This document shows, one piece after another, positions 52,201-60,899 of a stretch of 64,000 nt of DNA. This DNA comes from Edolisoma coerulescens (lineage: Eukaryota; Chordata; Aves; Passeriformes; Campephagidae): the NCBI GenBank assembly GCA_013397115.1, contig VWZW01001018.1, forward strand, positions 591,568 through 655,567, in the 5' to 3' direction. The notes below the pieces were generated by a model. That model worked only from the letters and a program-made list of their open reading frames with translations. It ran no database searches and was not told the DNA's origin. Positions within the stretch are counted from its first letter, which is position 1. Each line of letters opens with the position of its first letter. The position numbers and the translations under genes are program-made.

Positions 52201-55200
52201 CTGCCGTGAAGAATGTGAACTCCATCCCAGCCAGATCCATACAGGCAATTAGTTTGCAAAATATACAGTATAAAGTACCTATCAGTTCCCTTGTCCTCGT
52301 CAAAGAAACATCTTTATTCACTAATAATTTGCTTTAGACTAACATATAAGAGAGAGAAACAAGTCTGTAAAATCAACTCTAGCACTTAAGGTGTGAATAG
52401 AGTAGTTAACACTGTTACTTGCTGATTTATTTGGTTTCATTTAACTCAAGAAAAGTATTTCACATAAATTAGATTGAACTAGAATGGTGTAACTAGTGGT
52501 ATATTGAGGGCAATATATTGTGAGAGCTCAATAAAGGCTAATATTGATTTCTATGGAATGGAGCTTTCTTTTTTAATTTCAGACCTAGTAGAGAGCTTTT
52601 TTCTTTTTTTTTTTTGCTGGCCTAACCTGGTGTTCTTACCCATTTTTAAAAAATTAAACCTCAGATAACTTCTACTGTTGCACAAAATTACTAAAGAATC
52701 AAGTAGGGTGGCACAGTAATGCAACATTAAATGCAGGTTGCTGAGTTAAAAGATACTCTTTTATGATGGAGTGGAAAACTTTCTCATTCTGTGTTAATTG
52801 GGAAGTTTTTGACAATGGTGTTCTTTTCTTTAAGGATGTAGTCAGAATTGTAGCAGAATAAACCTCAAAACTTTGTCTTTTTCGTAGCTTTTCCATCAAA
52901 ACCTGATAGACTAGATATTACCTTAAAATCTTAGAGCTGATATTGTGGATAAATGAAGAAGTTTGATAAGTGATTAACCCTACCATTTTCTAATGGTAGG
53001 GAAATGAGAAAGATGAATTAAATCACAGCATCTCTGTGAACTACAAGACTGGCTGGTGCAGCTTCCACTAATGAAGGCATCCTCTCAGTGTGAGATGAAA
53101 GTAGGCTTGTGCACTTGATTGCTTTAAAATCAAATAAGTTAGAGGTGACCTGGTCTTCTCTACTGTTGCCTGCTTTTGGATTTTGTTTGTGATGATTTGT
53201 TAGCACAAAATATTACAGTTGACCAAAGTGCAGTGTGGAGGTATATGGAGATTACCAGCATATAAATTTCTATCCAATAATTTCAAGCTAGTTGATTTAC
53301 AGTGACAGTGTGTGGGAAATTAAGTGAAGGTCCAAATACTCATTTCTGCATTTCCATTTTAATTAAATAGGAAAGAGATCCTGCTTCTTATGTGCAGACG
53401 TAATTTCTCAGTTGTTCATTTTGGTAGAGGTAAAGTTATGAGTTCATAAATATTTTTAAATATTTGCTCTTTAGATACTGAAAGATGATTAATCTTGTTG
53501 TGTAATGACTACTTACAGATGTGTTATTAGTACCATACTGTCACATTATTGTTTTGTGGATGTACCTGCTACATGTGCAGCTATGCATGTACATGTACAG
53601 CTATAAAGACATAGCTTTATTTGGGTATAAAATTGGGAGTCAGTCATCACTGGATACTAAGAATTAAATGAGAGCAGGAGCTTGAAGAGGTAATTGTTTC
53701 CGTGATGGCACCTTTATCTGTTATCAACCCCATGCAAAAACCGTATTGAAGTAAAGGAAGACACTCTGCGATGCTCCGCCTTTGTCTGCCTAGCCAGTCA
53801 TGACACTGTTAAAAAGTTGTTGGTTTGGTCAAGCATGGCTTCCTCTTGATGAAGCCGTGCTGATTCCTCCCACTAACATTCTTGTCCTTCATGTGCCTGG
53901 AAGTGGTTTCCAGGTTCGTTGTTCCATTGCCTTCCTAGGTACTGAGGTGAAACTGAGCAACCAGTTGTTCCCTGGGTCTTGCTTCTTGCCCCTGAAGATA
54001 GGAGTGATAGAAGAGTATACTTGAGAGGAAGGTTGAAAGGACAGCATTGGAAAATAAAACAATAAAAGATTATTATATCCCAGTTACCCGTCATCTACAG
54101 GATTGCAAAAATTTATAGTGCCCATACTGGATCTGAGTAATGAGTGTGTCCCTGCTTCTCTACTGAAAAGATGTGCTTTATAGGTGAAAATATTTGTAAG
54201 AGGTTGCAAGGTTAATTCTTTATTTGCCTCCTTAATTTGGCAAGAGTATCTAATACCTGCTGAACAAGGGGTAATTTAAATTACTTATTGTGGCTCTTTT
54301 CATAACAAGGACTCAAGTTTTTTTAAGTGAAAAATTCCAAGTCATGCTAGAAAATAAGCTGATCATGTGGAGGATATAAAATAATCAACTCCCTGGAAGC
54401 TTTTTCTGGCTTCAGTTTCTTTCAGTGATATTTGCAAACAAACTGTTTTCAATAATCTCAAAATAATTTAAGGCAGCAGACAGTGCTTGCTTTCAGTAGG
54501 TCTCCAACGTGAGAACAACCCTGAAGGGTAATGTAGTGGCCATTAGTGACAACTGTGAAAAATGGCCATGTAAGGCCTGCATATCAAAGATGTTTTGATG
54601 CTTTGCTGTTTGCAAGGACAGTATTTCAGAAGAATGTACTAGCGGCATAAAAATGATTTTGAATGAGAAGCTGTTAATACACGACCTGAAGTAAATATAT
54701 CTAGGAATTGCTATAACCATCCACTTCGTTCACTAAACCCACATATATTACTAAGACAATCTTGAATGTCGTAAAAAAAATAGTAGCCCCAGTAACCTTG
54801 AAGGCTCCACTTGAAAATAAGTGCACAAAATTGTGTACCTGTTCCCTTCTACTTGCCTTTTTCATATCAGATTCTTAATGCTATTTTTAGTTTACCTAAT
54901 GTTGCTTAGTCTCCAATTTTTAATGTGGTCTTATTCCAAAGGGCATAACAAGGAATAGATTATCTAGTACTGGTGTCAATACTTAAAAATAATTGCTGTG
55001 GGAGTCAAGGAGACTAGTAATAGAAACTGAGATGAATCTTAGTGCAGCAAGACTCCCAAGCATTTGTCATGCGATCTTGCATCTCTACAAAATGGTATTT
55101 TTTAGATAAAACACAACACTAAATTAAACAGTGAGTTTAAGAAATGTCACTGCCTTGTTATGCAGGCTTTTTTCCTGTTGCACACTTCTGTGCTCACTGA

Positions 55201-58200
55201 GTGCAGTACTTAACATTAACGTCTTGAAAGGCCACTCTCTACATAAAGCTTAGTCATGTATGAGTCCTACTGGGGCAAAACTGCTAAAAAGAAATTAAAC
55301 ATCACATTTCTCTTTATTATTTGAAATAAAATTTTCTAGTGGCTCCAGTCTGATTTCCTTTTTGTTCTTGTCCAAAAGTTTCAATACCTTGTTTATGCCA
55401 GAATTATATGGGCTGAAAGAGACCTCTTGAGGTTGTCTCCTCCAGACCCAGAAATACGTCATGATCTCTGCCACAGAACACTGAAGTAAGGCATTGCTTT
55501 TTGGTATATGTACTTCAGGTGGACCACAGTGCAGAATCCATGGGACTGAACAGAGAACAAGAATGTCTCAGGAAGCAGCATGGCAGTGAGGGTCATTTAG
55601 GTATTCTTAAGAATAATTGTGTGTGTGCAAGTTTCTTGTTCTAACTCATCCCACTGGTGCCAACCTTACCTAATTTATGCCTAAGTGTAGGTGACTTTAG
55701 AGAAGTCCCTGTCTATCATGGCAGACCTTAAGCACCAAACAAATGTCTTCTGAATTTGCACAAAAGCCTTCCTATGTGCCATGAAACATCTTAAACAAAG
55801 ATAAGGGCATACCAAATGCTAGAATTGATTAAAACCTCAGACAGGAGGATAGGAAATTCCAGGAAATGGTGCTTGTTATGGCAAGAGAATGAGGGGAACA
55901 AAATAATATTGCAGGTAAAATTAAAGAGGAAGATTTTTTTGTTCTAGATAGCTGCTGAATATTGTTTTATGTGTCTGCTATTGTACAGATGAATTATAGA
56001 TAAATGTTAGGTGACTAATGTGTTTTTTCATTTTTCAGACTGAAGGTTAGAATGTTGGTGAAAATTGTGTAGCTGTAAAGATGTTGAATGGTGCTTTAAG
56101 GAGAAATCTCCACCAAGGAAACAAAGGCAGTATTAATGGCTAGAAATATTTGCTGTACTAACAAGCTTGAAAATAATTTTGCAGCTTTTCCTAAAGTAAT
56201 TAACTATGAAGTAACCTTAAAATCTAGTAGTTTACATACTGGGAAGGGGAGCAAAATGGGACAGAAACTGCTGATCAAGAAATAACAGTAATGATATTGG
56301 AAAAGGATATCGTAAGGGATCGTATTTTTATAGAAATTCGTATTTTTATACCTTGTATCTTCTTTGCCTTTCATATTTAGAGAGTGATGAAACAGGAATA
56401 TGCATTCAATATTTATTGAAAATGTTCATTTGACAAAGCAGAGGACCTACGTAGATTATTCCTCCCATATTTTGAAATTTTTGGTTTAGGTAATAAGATT
56501 AATTTGCCACAGTAATAAGTACCAAATAAAAGGAAGTGCTATTTGAACTCTTTCTCTTTAGTTCTTATTACTGTATGTAGAAGTGTTTGGTTTCTGTGAA
56601 AAGTTTGTATTCAAAACTAACCTGTCAAGCTTTAAATTATTTCAAACTCATTGGTTTAGGTAGTTATCAGAAATCTAATACACTGTAATGAAAATATGCA
56701 CATTTAATGTAATTCTAACAGTTTTTATTTTCCGTTGAAAGAAATCATTCTATACTCAGAATTTTTAAGCTGTTTGAGCAAAAGGAAAAAAAAGCCAGTT
56801 TCATGAAATAAAGGATTATGTAGAAATGCTTCTTTTTACAGCTTCTGTGACCCATAGTGTTTCTTACAGAGGTGGAGAAGACTCAAATGTGCAAGGTTTT
56901 ATGGCACATTCTGTAATGAAGTACTCACTGTTAATTCTGATTAGTGTTTATAATAATAATTTTGTTGGTTTATGGCATATTTACTGATATATGGTCAGTT
57001 GTAGAAAACTTGATTTTGAATTGTCGCTTCAAAAAAAATCTTGATATGGTATCGTGGTTTTTTGGAGCATTTGGAATCAGTGTGCTATGCTCCAGATCAT
57101 AAACGCAATGATGAAAGTCATAATACAGTATAGAATCAGGGAATTCATGGACTGTTTTTTCATCAGGCTATTTCCTAAACAGCTGGATCTTGAGCAAGAT
57201 ACCTAAAGTCAACCTAAGAACTTTTGGCAAGAAGGAGCAAGTATTTTTTTCTCTGAGAGATTAGCAAGGGTCTGATTATGTGTGTTGATACCTGTTTGTG
57301 GTAGCTGCAGAAATGGAGTTCGGTTCATTGGAGCTCTTTGCTGAAGGTTTTCAGTGGGGACTTGCTCATGCAAGAGGAGTGTCTGGAGTGTAACAGGCTT
57401 CTGTTCACTTGGGCTGCCTTTGCATACTCTTGAGTTTCTTCACTGATCTTTACAAACACCAGTCTCATTACTCTATCCCCCTTTTGCGGGAGAGGAAGAA
57501 AGTGTAGGATTACCTAAAACAGGAGATCTTTATATAATTGTGTTGAACTTTCAAGTTCTCTTAATGCTAAATACTAAGATTTAGTGACTTCAGCAACCCC
57601 AGGAGCCTCCATGACCCTGTAAAAGCCATGTTACGTGTGTGATAAAGATGTGAGTGAAGCAGGTTCTGTTGGTGTCAGCCCAGTGTCCAGCCTGACAGTG
57701 TCCTCCCACTGTTATTGGGTAACCTCTTCTAGTTAAAGGCTGTACTCATTGATCAACCAGTCCACTGCGGGGTTTTGTGATAAGTATGGAGCAAAGGCAT
57801 ATTAAATGCATGTGAAAAAATGCATTTGTCATGTCACTACTATAAACCAGTTGGTGTTCATTTTAGAAATTGATGTTTTGATGGATTCAGGGGATCAGCC
57901 TGATACTGGTGTGAGAAGAACTATAAACAGATATATGAAGTAATTTTCATAATCAAATTTCACATCAATACCATCATACATTTTGAAGTCTCTAGGCAAT
58001 AAAAGACTAGGGGTTCCCTTTTCAGAAGGAGAAGAATGCTGTTATTAGCCTTCAGGTTTATAAAGGAAAAGATCATGAACTCAGGTTGAGTGCATCAGTG
58101 CTCAACATCTGTAAATTCTGCATGTTCTGCAGATGTTCTTTGCAGAAAGGTGAATTAATGTCATTAGTACACTGCTAATTTTTAAATTTAAGCTTTTAAA

Positions 58201-58676
58201 AACTTTGGTTTTTTCTCTTTAATATTGCAGAACTGTGTAGTTTGGTTGCTGAAATGAGCTGATAAATTATAGACAGCTTTTTGCCTACTGCACAATATGC
58301 AGTAGTTCAGTTTAAGACTTCAGCTTATTTTTAAGCTATCCTCGAACTTAGATTTATTTAAAAATTTACTACATACCAGTGAAAGTACAACAATAATTTT
58401 TTACATTCATGTGCCATGTCCCTTTTGACCATAACTGCCACATACTTCATTACAACTCAAATTCATTATGATAGACAAATATGGAAAAGGGCTTTTACTT
58501 CTGATACTGAAGCAGCGTCTTTAATGAGAATTTTTTGAGCACCGAATCTTTTCAGACATGTTACTTGTGTTTATTTTTTTTCCCTTACAAGCCACAGAAG
58601 AAAGAGGATCAGCAATCAGAAGCTAAAGCAAGTCCAAAAAAGTCATCAGAACCCACTATTGACCTTTTAGGACTTG
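16104..58676 (+). CDS. SMAP1: SMAP1, small ArfGAP 1, partial (six internal exons)
   Basis: SMAP1 is a GTPase-activating protein for Arf GTPases (mainly Arf6) that acts in clathrin-dependent endocytosis. Joining 16104-16237, 16928-17013, 20072-20147, 32531-32605, 36745-36825 and 58592-58676 gives 537 nt in one open frame, with GT/AG at every intron and compatible phases. The product shows the second zinc pair CIRC, the AGIHRNLGVHIS core with the catalytic arginine, the helix ending IRDKYEKKKYYDKN, a Lys/Glu-rich linker and DLLGL at the end. SMAP1 fits better than its paralogue SMAP2: NLPENFRRPQTDQAVEFFIR and KKYYDKNA follow SMAP1, as do the Ser/Ala-rich exon and the KEKEKKKEEKK stretch. The start codon, the first zinc pair and the Gln/Met/Pro-rich C-terminus lie outside the window. 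Identity rests on recalled family sequence, not a search, but the match is nearly residue for residue. Confidence 0.96.
16238..16927 (+). other. SMAP1 intron 2
   Basis: This 690-nt intron is bounded by GTAAAA and CTTAG, in phase 0. I see no recognisable repeat or RNA gene. Two opposite-strand open frames of about 75 codons overlap in it and have no family resemblance, so I treat them as chance. Confidence 0.9.
16928..17013 (+). CDS. SMAP1: SMAP1 exon 3 (ArfGAP domain)
   Basis: The 86-nt exon starts on a codon boundary after CTTAG and ends after two bases of a Gln codon (CA). It encodes 28 full codons from CMQEMGNTKARLLYEANLPE to NFRRPQTD. This is the ArfGAP segment after the arginine-finger loop, where substrate-facing helices pack. 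The split Gln is completed by the first base of the next exon, giving TDQAVEF. The donor is TCA|GTATCC, weaker than the consensus at the -1, +4 and +5 positions, but the exon cannot end elsewhere without breaking the family sequence. Confidence 0.95.
17014..20071 (+). other. SMAP1 intron 3
   Basis: This 3,058-nt AT-rich intron runs from GTATCC to TTGCAG in phase 2. No transposable element, RNA gene or additional exon is recognisable. It contains only homopolymer runs such as the T-run near 18870 and short chance frames. Confidence 0.88.
20072..20147 (+). CDS. SMAP1: SMAP1 exon 4 (end of ArfGAP domain)
   Basis: The 76-nt exon supplies one base to finish Gln, then 25 codons starting AVEFFIRDKYEKKKYYDKNA and ending VNAFN. 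It is the C-terminal helix of the ArfGAP domain and its basic extension. The acceptor TTGCAG has a poor polypyrimidine tract, with another AG 11 nt upstream. The donor AAT|GTAAGT is close to consensus. The exon ends in phase 0, so it can splice either to the 75-nt exon 5 or directly to exon 6 without a frame change. The tail NAVNAFN differs from the mammalian NAIAITN. Confidence 0.94.
21590..22110. other. GC-richer patch in intron 4, unassigned
   Basis: About 520 bp stand out as GC-rich in an AT-rich intron, with a 118-codon + strand frame (21593-21949). The frame's amino-acid content (Ser/Val/Leu/Cys/Gly mix) shows no motif I know and there is no homology to SMAP1. It is probably an old repeat insertion that I cannot name. 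I do not call it a gene. Confidence 0.4.
25731..26755 (-). mobile_element. CR1 LINE, 5'-truncated (antisense)
   Basis: This is about 1 kb of CR1 read on the minus strand. The 3' tail is next to AGAATAGCTAGGGTTGGAAG. After it come CTGGAGACTCCATGACCTCT and GGGCAACCTGTTCCAATATT, then the conserved ORF2 end with the peptide KGKGQVLHPGRSN in reverse. Frames are interrupted by stops and an A13 run near 25922. It extends to about 26755, into the region upstream of the RT end. Confidence 0.9.
27463..28037 (-). mobile_element. Near-complete ERV-type solo LTR (antisense)
   Basis: This is the best preserved LTR copy in the window, about 575 bp. The + strand starts TGTGGTTTCACCCC and ends CCAACCAAAACCAGCACC. 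A TATA-like TTTATATACTGA lies at about 27758-27769, in the reversed promoter position. A GGAGCA hexamer occurs just outside both ends (27456-27461 and 28038-28043), a possible target-site duplication. No gag, pol or env lies beside it. Confidence 0.85.
29735..30260 (-). mobile_element. CR1 LINE internal fragment (antisense)
   Basis: The sequence matches the reverse complement of the CR1 RT region and the segment after it. Landmarks on the + strand are CTGGAACTTCACCATGTTCA, CCAGCCTGTCCAGATCCCTC, CACTCCATCCCCTCATCCAG and GGGAGCCCCACTAGTGACTG. The 71-codon minus-strand frame at 29864-30079 retains FIQDLDEGMECILIQFTD, a relic of the RT palm with its second Asp box region decayed. Both 3' UTR and 5' parts are absent, so this is an internal fragment. 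Confidence 0.88.
32531..32605 (+). CDS. SMAP1: SMAP1 exon 5, probable cassette exon
   Basis: This is a 75-nt phase 0/0 exon of 25 codons, starting ISSDAAQPLASSPSLQ and ending AAAEKSKAE. It has a strong pyrimidine-rich acceptor ending TGTACAG and the donor GAG|GTATAT. In mammals the matching 27-codon Ser/Ala-rich exon is included in the long SMAP1 isoform and absent from the short one. The same alternative use here is inferred. At 25 codons it is two shorter than the human exon as I recall it. It sits in a flexible linker between the ArfGAP domain and the charged region. The open frame continues on both sides of the exon, but that extra sequence is intronic. Confidence 0.9.
32606..36744 (+). 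other. SMAP1 intron 5
   Basis: This 4.1 kb phase 0 intron contains a CR1 3' end at 34300-34895 (antisense) and an A/C-rich stretch near 35580-35630. No other gene or repeat family is recognisable. Confidence 0.87.
34300..34895 (-). mobile_element. CR1 LINE 3' end (antisense)
   Basis: The + strand opens with the CR1 tail ATCATAGAATTATAGAGTCA. It continues through CAGGTTGCTCAAAGCCCCAT, GGGCAACCTGTTCCAGTGCC and GTGCTCCAGCCCCAAGTCAT to CTTGACCTGCTGGTCACACT. This is the 3' UTR and the end of ORF2, about 600 bp, and looks relatively young because the blocks are well kept. Confidence 0.92.
36742..36747 (+). promoter_or_regulatory. SMAP1: NAGNAG tandem splice acceptor of SMAP1 exon 6
   Basis: The bases CAGAAG form two adjacent AG acceptors. 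Use of the first includes the leading Lys codon; use of the second removes one Lys and keeps the frame. The upstream T-rich tract would serve both. Which is used cannot be decided from sequence; the first is expected to dominate because CAG is preferred over AAG and is proximal. Confidence 0.5.
36745..36825 (+). CDS. SMAP1: SMAP1 exon 6 (Lys/Glu-rich linker)
   Basis: This 81-nt phase 0/0 exon has 27 codons. It begins KEKEKKKEEKKRERESEK and ends PSKQLTAEK. It is a low-complexity charged helix-like linker, and the DNA is a long purine tract of AAG/GAA/GAG triplets typical of splicing-enhancer-rich exons. The acceptor follows a T-rich tract and TTTGCAG; the donor AAG|GTAAGA is near consensus. 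The first codon AAG makes the acceptor a NAGNAG. Both flanking introns are phase 0, so exon 5 can be skipped with the frame preserved. Confidence 0.95.
36899..36920. repeat. TG-rich simple repeat downstream of exon 6
   Basis: An imperfect TG run with one TA interruption lies about 75 bases after the exon 6 donor. UG-rich runs near donors can bind CELF or TDP-43 family proteins; any such role here is only inference. Confidence 0.8.
37081..37221 (-). mobile_element. tRNA-Ile-derived SINE with CR1-type tail (TguSINE1-like)
   Basis: Read on the minus strand, the 5' part (about 37216 down to 37146) begins GGTTAGCTCAGCTGGTCAGA, a good A box. It has a 5-bp anticodon-stem equivalent TGGTG/CACCA around a seven-base loop, and a B-box-like GGCTTCAATCC followed by CCCGTACAGGCCAC, all as in tRNA-Ile. 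The remaining 65 bp, ending near 37081, match a CR1 3' end (GGACTTGATGATCC, GGGTCCCTTCCAAC, ending GACAATTCTGTGATCC). A tRNA-Ile head fused to a CR1 tail is the design of the passerine SINE TguSINE1. It has lost the tRNA 5' acceptor half and carries C33 in the loop, so it is not a working tRNA gene. Confidence 0.82.
39156..39207. repeat. Two-copy tandem repeat, 27-bp unit
   Basis: The unit TAGAAGAATCAATAAATGG plus an A-rich end occurs twice in succession, the second copy slightly shorter. This is a small local duplication in intron 6. Confidence 0.85.
39449..39481. repeat. Two-copy tandem repeat, 17-bp unit
   Basis: CTTGTCACTAACTAGAT is followed directly by CTTGTCACTAACTGAT. It lies about 240 bp downstream of the tandem repeat at 39156. 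Confidence 0.85.
44818..44842. repeat. ATA/AAT trinucleotide microsatellite
   Basis: Eight uninterrupted ATA units lie in intron 6, followed by ATGC. This is a simple-sequence repeat with no sign of function. Confidence 0.95.
46790..47310 (+). repeat. Possible diverged LTR-like repeat
   Basis: A GC-richer block in intron 6 has features that can occur in an LTR in + orientation. These are a TATA-like GGATAAAAAGGGG near 46999, a C/T-rich stretch CTGTATTCTTCCCCAATGCT, and an overall unlike-neighbour composition. I cannot match it to a known family with certainty and cannot see clean ends. Confidence 0.35.
51977..52006. repeat. GT-rich simple repeat
   Basis: Imperfect GT/GTAT run of about 30 bases in intron 6, interrupted by TATGTATGTCTGC. 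Confidence 0.85.
52135..52252 (-). mobile_element. ERV-type LTR fragment (antisense)
   Basis: This is the 5' terminal piece of the same LTR family, reversed. The + strand shows GTTGTAGCCACAAATCCAAA, then GAATGTGAACTCCATCCCAG and CCAGATCC. About 118 bp remain; the rest of the LTR is absent. Confidence 0.65.
53760..54015 (-). mobile_element. CR1 LINE ORF2 fragment (antisense)
   Basis: The + strand carries CTTCCTCTTGATGAAGCCGT, CCTTCATGTGCCTGGAAGTG and CCTAGGTACTGAGGTGAAAC, then CAGTTGTTCCCTGGGTCTTG. These match the reverse complement of an internal CR1 ORF2 segment. The fragment has neither the 3' tail nor a 5' start. The left edge is uncertain. Confidence 0.78.
55397..55465 (-). repeat. Possible decayed CR1 3' tail
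   Basis: A short stretch (GGGCTGAAAGAGACCTCTTG, then GAGGTTGTCTCCTCCAGACC) resembles the CR1 3' UTR block that normally reads as gene-flank-proximal GGTTGGAAGGGACCT followed by TCATC and TCCA. It is short and diverged, so this call is tentative. Confidence 0.4.
56321..56350. repeat. Short tandem repeat, 18-bp unit
   Basis: CGTATTTTTATA recurs after 18 bases. It is a two-copy slip duplication in intron 6. Confidence 0.75.
58592..58676 (+). CDS. SMAP1: SMAP1 exon 7 (start of clathrin box)
   Basis: The 85-nt exon follows a T-rich tract ending TTACAAG and ends at the donor TTG|GTAAGC after one base of the next codon. It has 28 full codons from PQKKEDQQSEAKASPKKSSE to PTIDLLGL. The last four residues LLGL, plus the split Asp expected from the next exon (outside the window), make the LLGLD clathrin box known in SMAP proteins. 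The linker is Lys/Ser/Pro-rich and more divergent from mammals than the ArfGAP exons. A second AG six bases in (CCACAG) could serve as an alternative acceptor. Confidence 0.93.
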
Positions 58677-60378
58677 GTAAGCAATGCATAATTACTTAGT
58701 TTTAAATCAAACATAGATATATAATTTTATATTTTAATCTATATACTTTTATTTTCTCTGTGCTTACTGATAGATGAATTTGAAAACCATAAGATTGCAT
58801 GCATGAATTTAAAACTATAAAGGAAAATGCCATGGACATGTGGGTGTATCAGTACTTATGTTTTGCTAGGGAGAGTAATGAGCTCCTGTGGGAAGGGGAG
58901 TTTATCAAAGTGATCTTCGAAGGCCTCATGGATTGTAGTATTTCATTGTTTATGGTACAAGTGCACTTTTTAATGAAAATGCTGAGGTCATCTGAATTAT
59001 GTATCTGTAAAATACATTATATCATACAATTCCTGTATTAGTTAAAAGAATGGTAAACTGTCAGACTGTAGCTGACTAATACCTTGTATAACTTCAGTAT
59101 ATTGGGCATTTCAGTGTTCTGTACTGACTGCGACCATCATTCATTTTTATCTAATACACCTTTTTGTTTTCTGACTGGCAGGTAACTATGGATTGTCCTG
59201 TAAACAAACTAGTTTCTAGTAAAATAATTTAATTTACACTGCCTGCCTATACTGTTGTGTATAGGCCATATTCATAAAATATGTCTTTCATTTATTTCGT
59301 GTTGCTCTAAATGTGTTTTTTCCATTTGATAGAATCTTAAAATGGAAATGGAAGAATAAAATATTACAGTAACTCTTTTTATTTCCTTTTGATATTCAGC
59401 GTTAGGAAAATTTTCTACAAGTTGTGAGTGGATAATAAGAGTATTCACTTTATATCAATGTGATGGTTATTCTTAATTCTCTACATAATTTCTACATGAT
59501 ATTGGAGGAGGCTAATAAGTCTTTTAAATGTAATTCTGAAAACTTCACTTTGTAGGAAAACATTTTGGTTTTTTTTTAACTTTTTGTTTCAAGGTATGAA
59601 TAATGTGACAAAACAGTAGATGTCTTCCCTGTTTTAAAATTTACACTCTCACCCGAAATAGATGTTATTTTCCCTCTGATGTAGAGCTAACTGTAAAATA
59701 CCATTTTTGCATGGGTTATGTGTATGTTGTCCATATCTCATTCCAAGTAATCTGCTACTATAAGCATGCAAATCTTAATTAACACTGTAGAATGAATGTT
59801 GAATGAGCCTATTTAAAAAAAAAAAGTAATTTAGACTTGATGGAAAGCTGATTATCCTTTATTTTCCTTTAGCAGACCAACCTAATTAAAAACTAAAATT
59901 TAATCAATATGTGATTTTGAGATTGCTAGGCTTCTGTACTCTTTTGGTCATGATTTGAAAAGTATCTTGGTAACACTGTTTTATGATACAATAACGAACT
60001 CGGATTACATTGGCTAACTTGAGATGTAGTGTGCAATGAAAATAGCATTGTAATTGGTGTTCAACAGCTCTGCTTCTTCAGTGAGATATAAAAAGGGCAA
60101 AGTTTATAATATGTTTGTTAAAACCCCATAATTTTAGAGGAGGGAACACTTAAAGATCTTTTAAATAACAAATTGAAAAGCAGTGTAATAAGCCAGTAGC
60201 ACTTGGAATCCACTGAGCTGCAAATGAGATATGTGTTAATGAGAGCAGACCTGCATATTTCATTTGAAGAGTTGTCTTTTAATTAACACAGGCAATGGAA
60301 GACTTCAGATAGTATTAAAAGAGAGATCACATCAACTCAATATATCATAGAACCATAGAATAGTTCAGGTTGGAAGGG

Positions 60379-60899
60379 GCCTCAAATGACCATCTGGTCC
60401 GAGGAGTCCATGGGAAGGGGAGTGTAGAGGTTATCCAGCATCCTGTCTGGGCACAGCCTGCAAACCTCCAGTGATGGGGACTCTACCACATCTGTGGAGC
60501 AGTTCTAGTAATTGATCTCACGGTAAAAAATTTCTTTCTTATGTTGACAAACTTGTACCTGGTGCCCCCTGTCTTCCCTGCGTGGCTCCGTGTGTTGTGA
60601 AGAGAGAGGCTCTGGCCTCTTTGTAGCTGCCCTTTAAGNGCCTCAAATGACCATCTGGTCCGAGGAGTCCATGGGAAGGGGAGTGTAGAGGTTATCCAGC
60701 ATCCTGTCTGGGCACAGCCTGCAAACCTCCAGTGATGGGGACTCTACCACATCTGTGGAGCAGTTCTAGTAATTGATCTCACGGTAAAAAATTTCTTTCT
60801 TATGTTGACAAACTTGTACCTGGTGCCCCCTGTCTTCCCTGCGTGGCTCCGTGTGTTGTGAAGAGAGAGGCTCTGGCCTCTTTGTAGCTGCCCTTTAAG
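60379..60899. repeat. Perfect 260-bp direct duplication around a single N
   Basis: 60379-60638 and 60640-60899 read as identical 260-base copies (both start GCCTCAAATGACC and end GCCCTTTAAG), separated by one N at 60639. Absence of any difference inside an old, diverged CR1 copy makes a real duplication unlikely unless very recent. The pattern is what results when two contigs with overlapping ends are joined through a minimal gap. Confidence 0.95.
60639..60639. other. Single N, assembly join
   Basis: This is the only N besides 10234. It sits exactly between the two copies of the 260-bp duplication. Confidence 0.95.

Larger units (their letters stand above)
36826..58591 (+). other. SMAP1 intron 6, long and repeat-poor
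   Basis: This 21.8 kb phase 0 intron contains a tRNA-Ile/CR1 SINE at 37081-37221, an LTR fragment at 52135-52252, a CR1 piece at 53760-54015, a weak CR1 tail at 55397-55465, an ATA microsatellite at 44818 and a GT-rich run at 51977. A GC-richer, possibly LTR-like stretch lies at 46790-47310. About 37230-46790 and 47310-52130 hold nothing I can assign to a repeat family. The open frame at 51001-51399 on the minus strand has no recognisable motif. Confidence 0.85.

Noticed and set aside
16104..58676. SMAP2 rather than SMAP1
   Set aside because: The ArfGAP C-terminal part, the Ser/Ala-rich exon and the KEKEKKKEEKK linker follow SMAP1; SMAP2 has a different linker after the ArfGAP domain.
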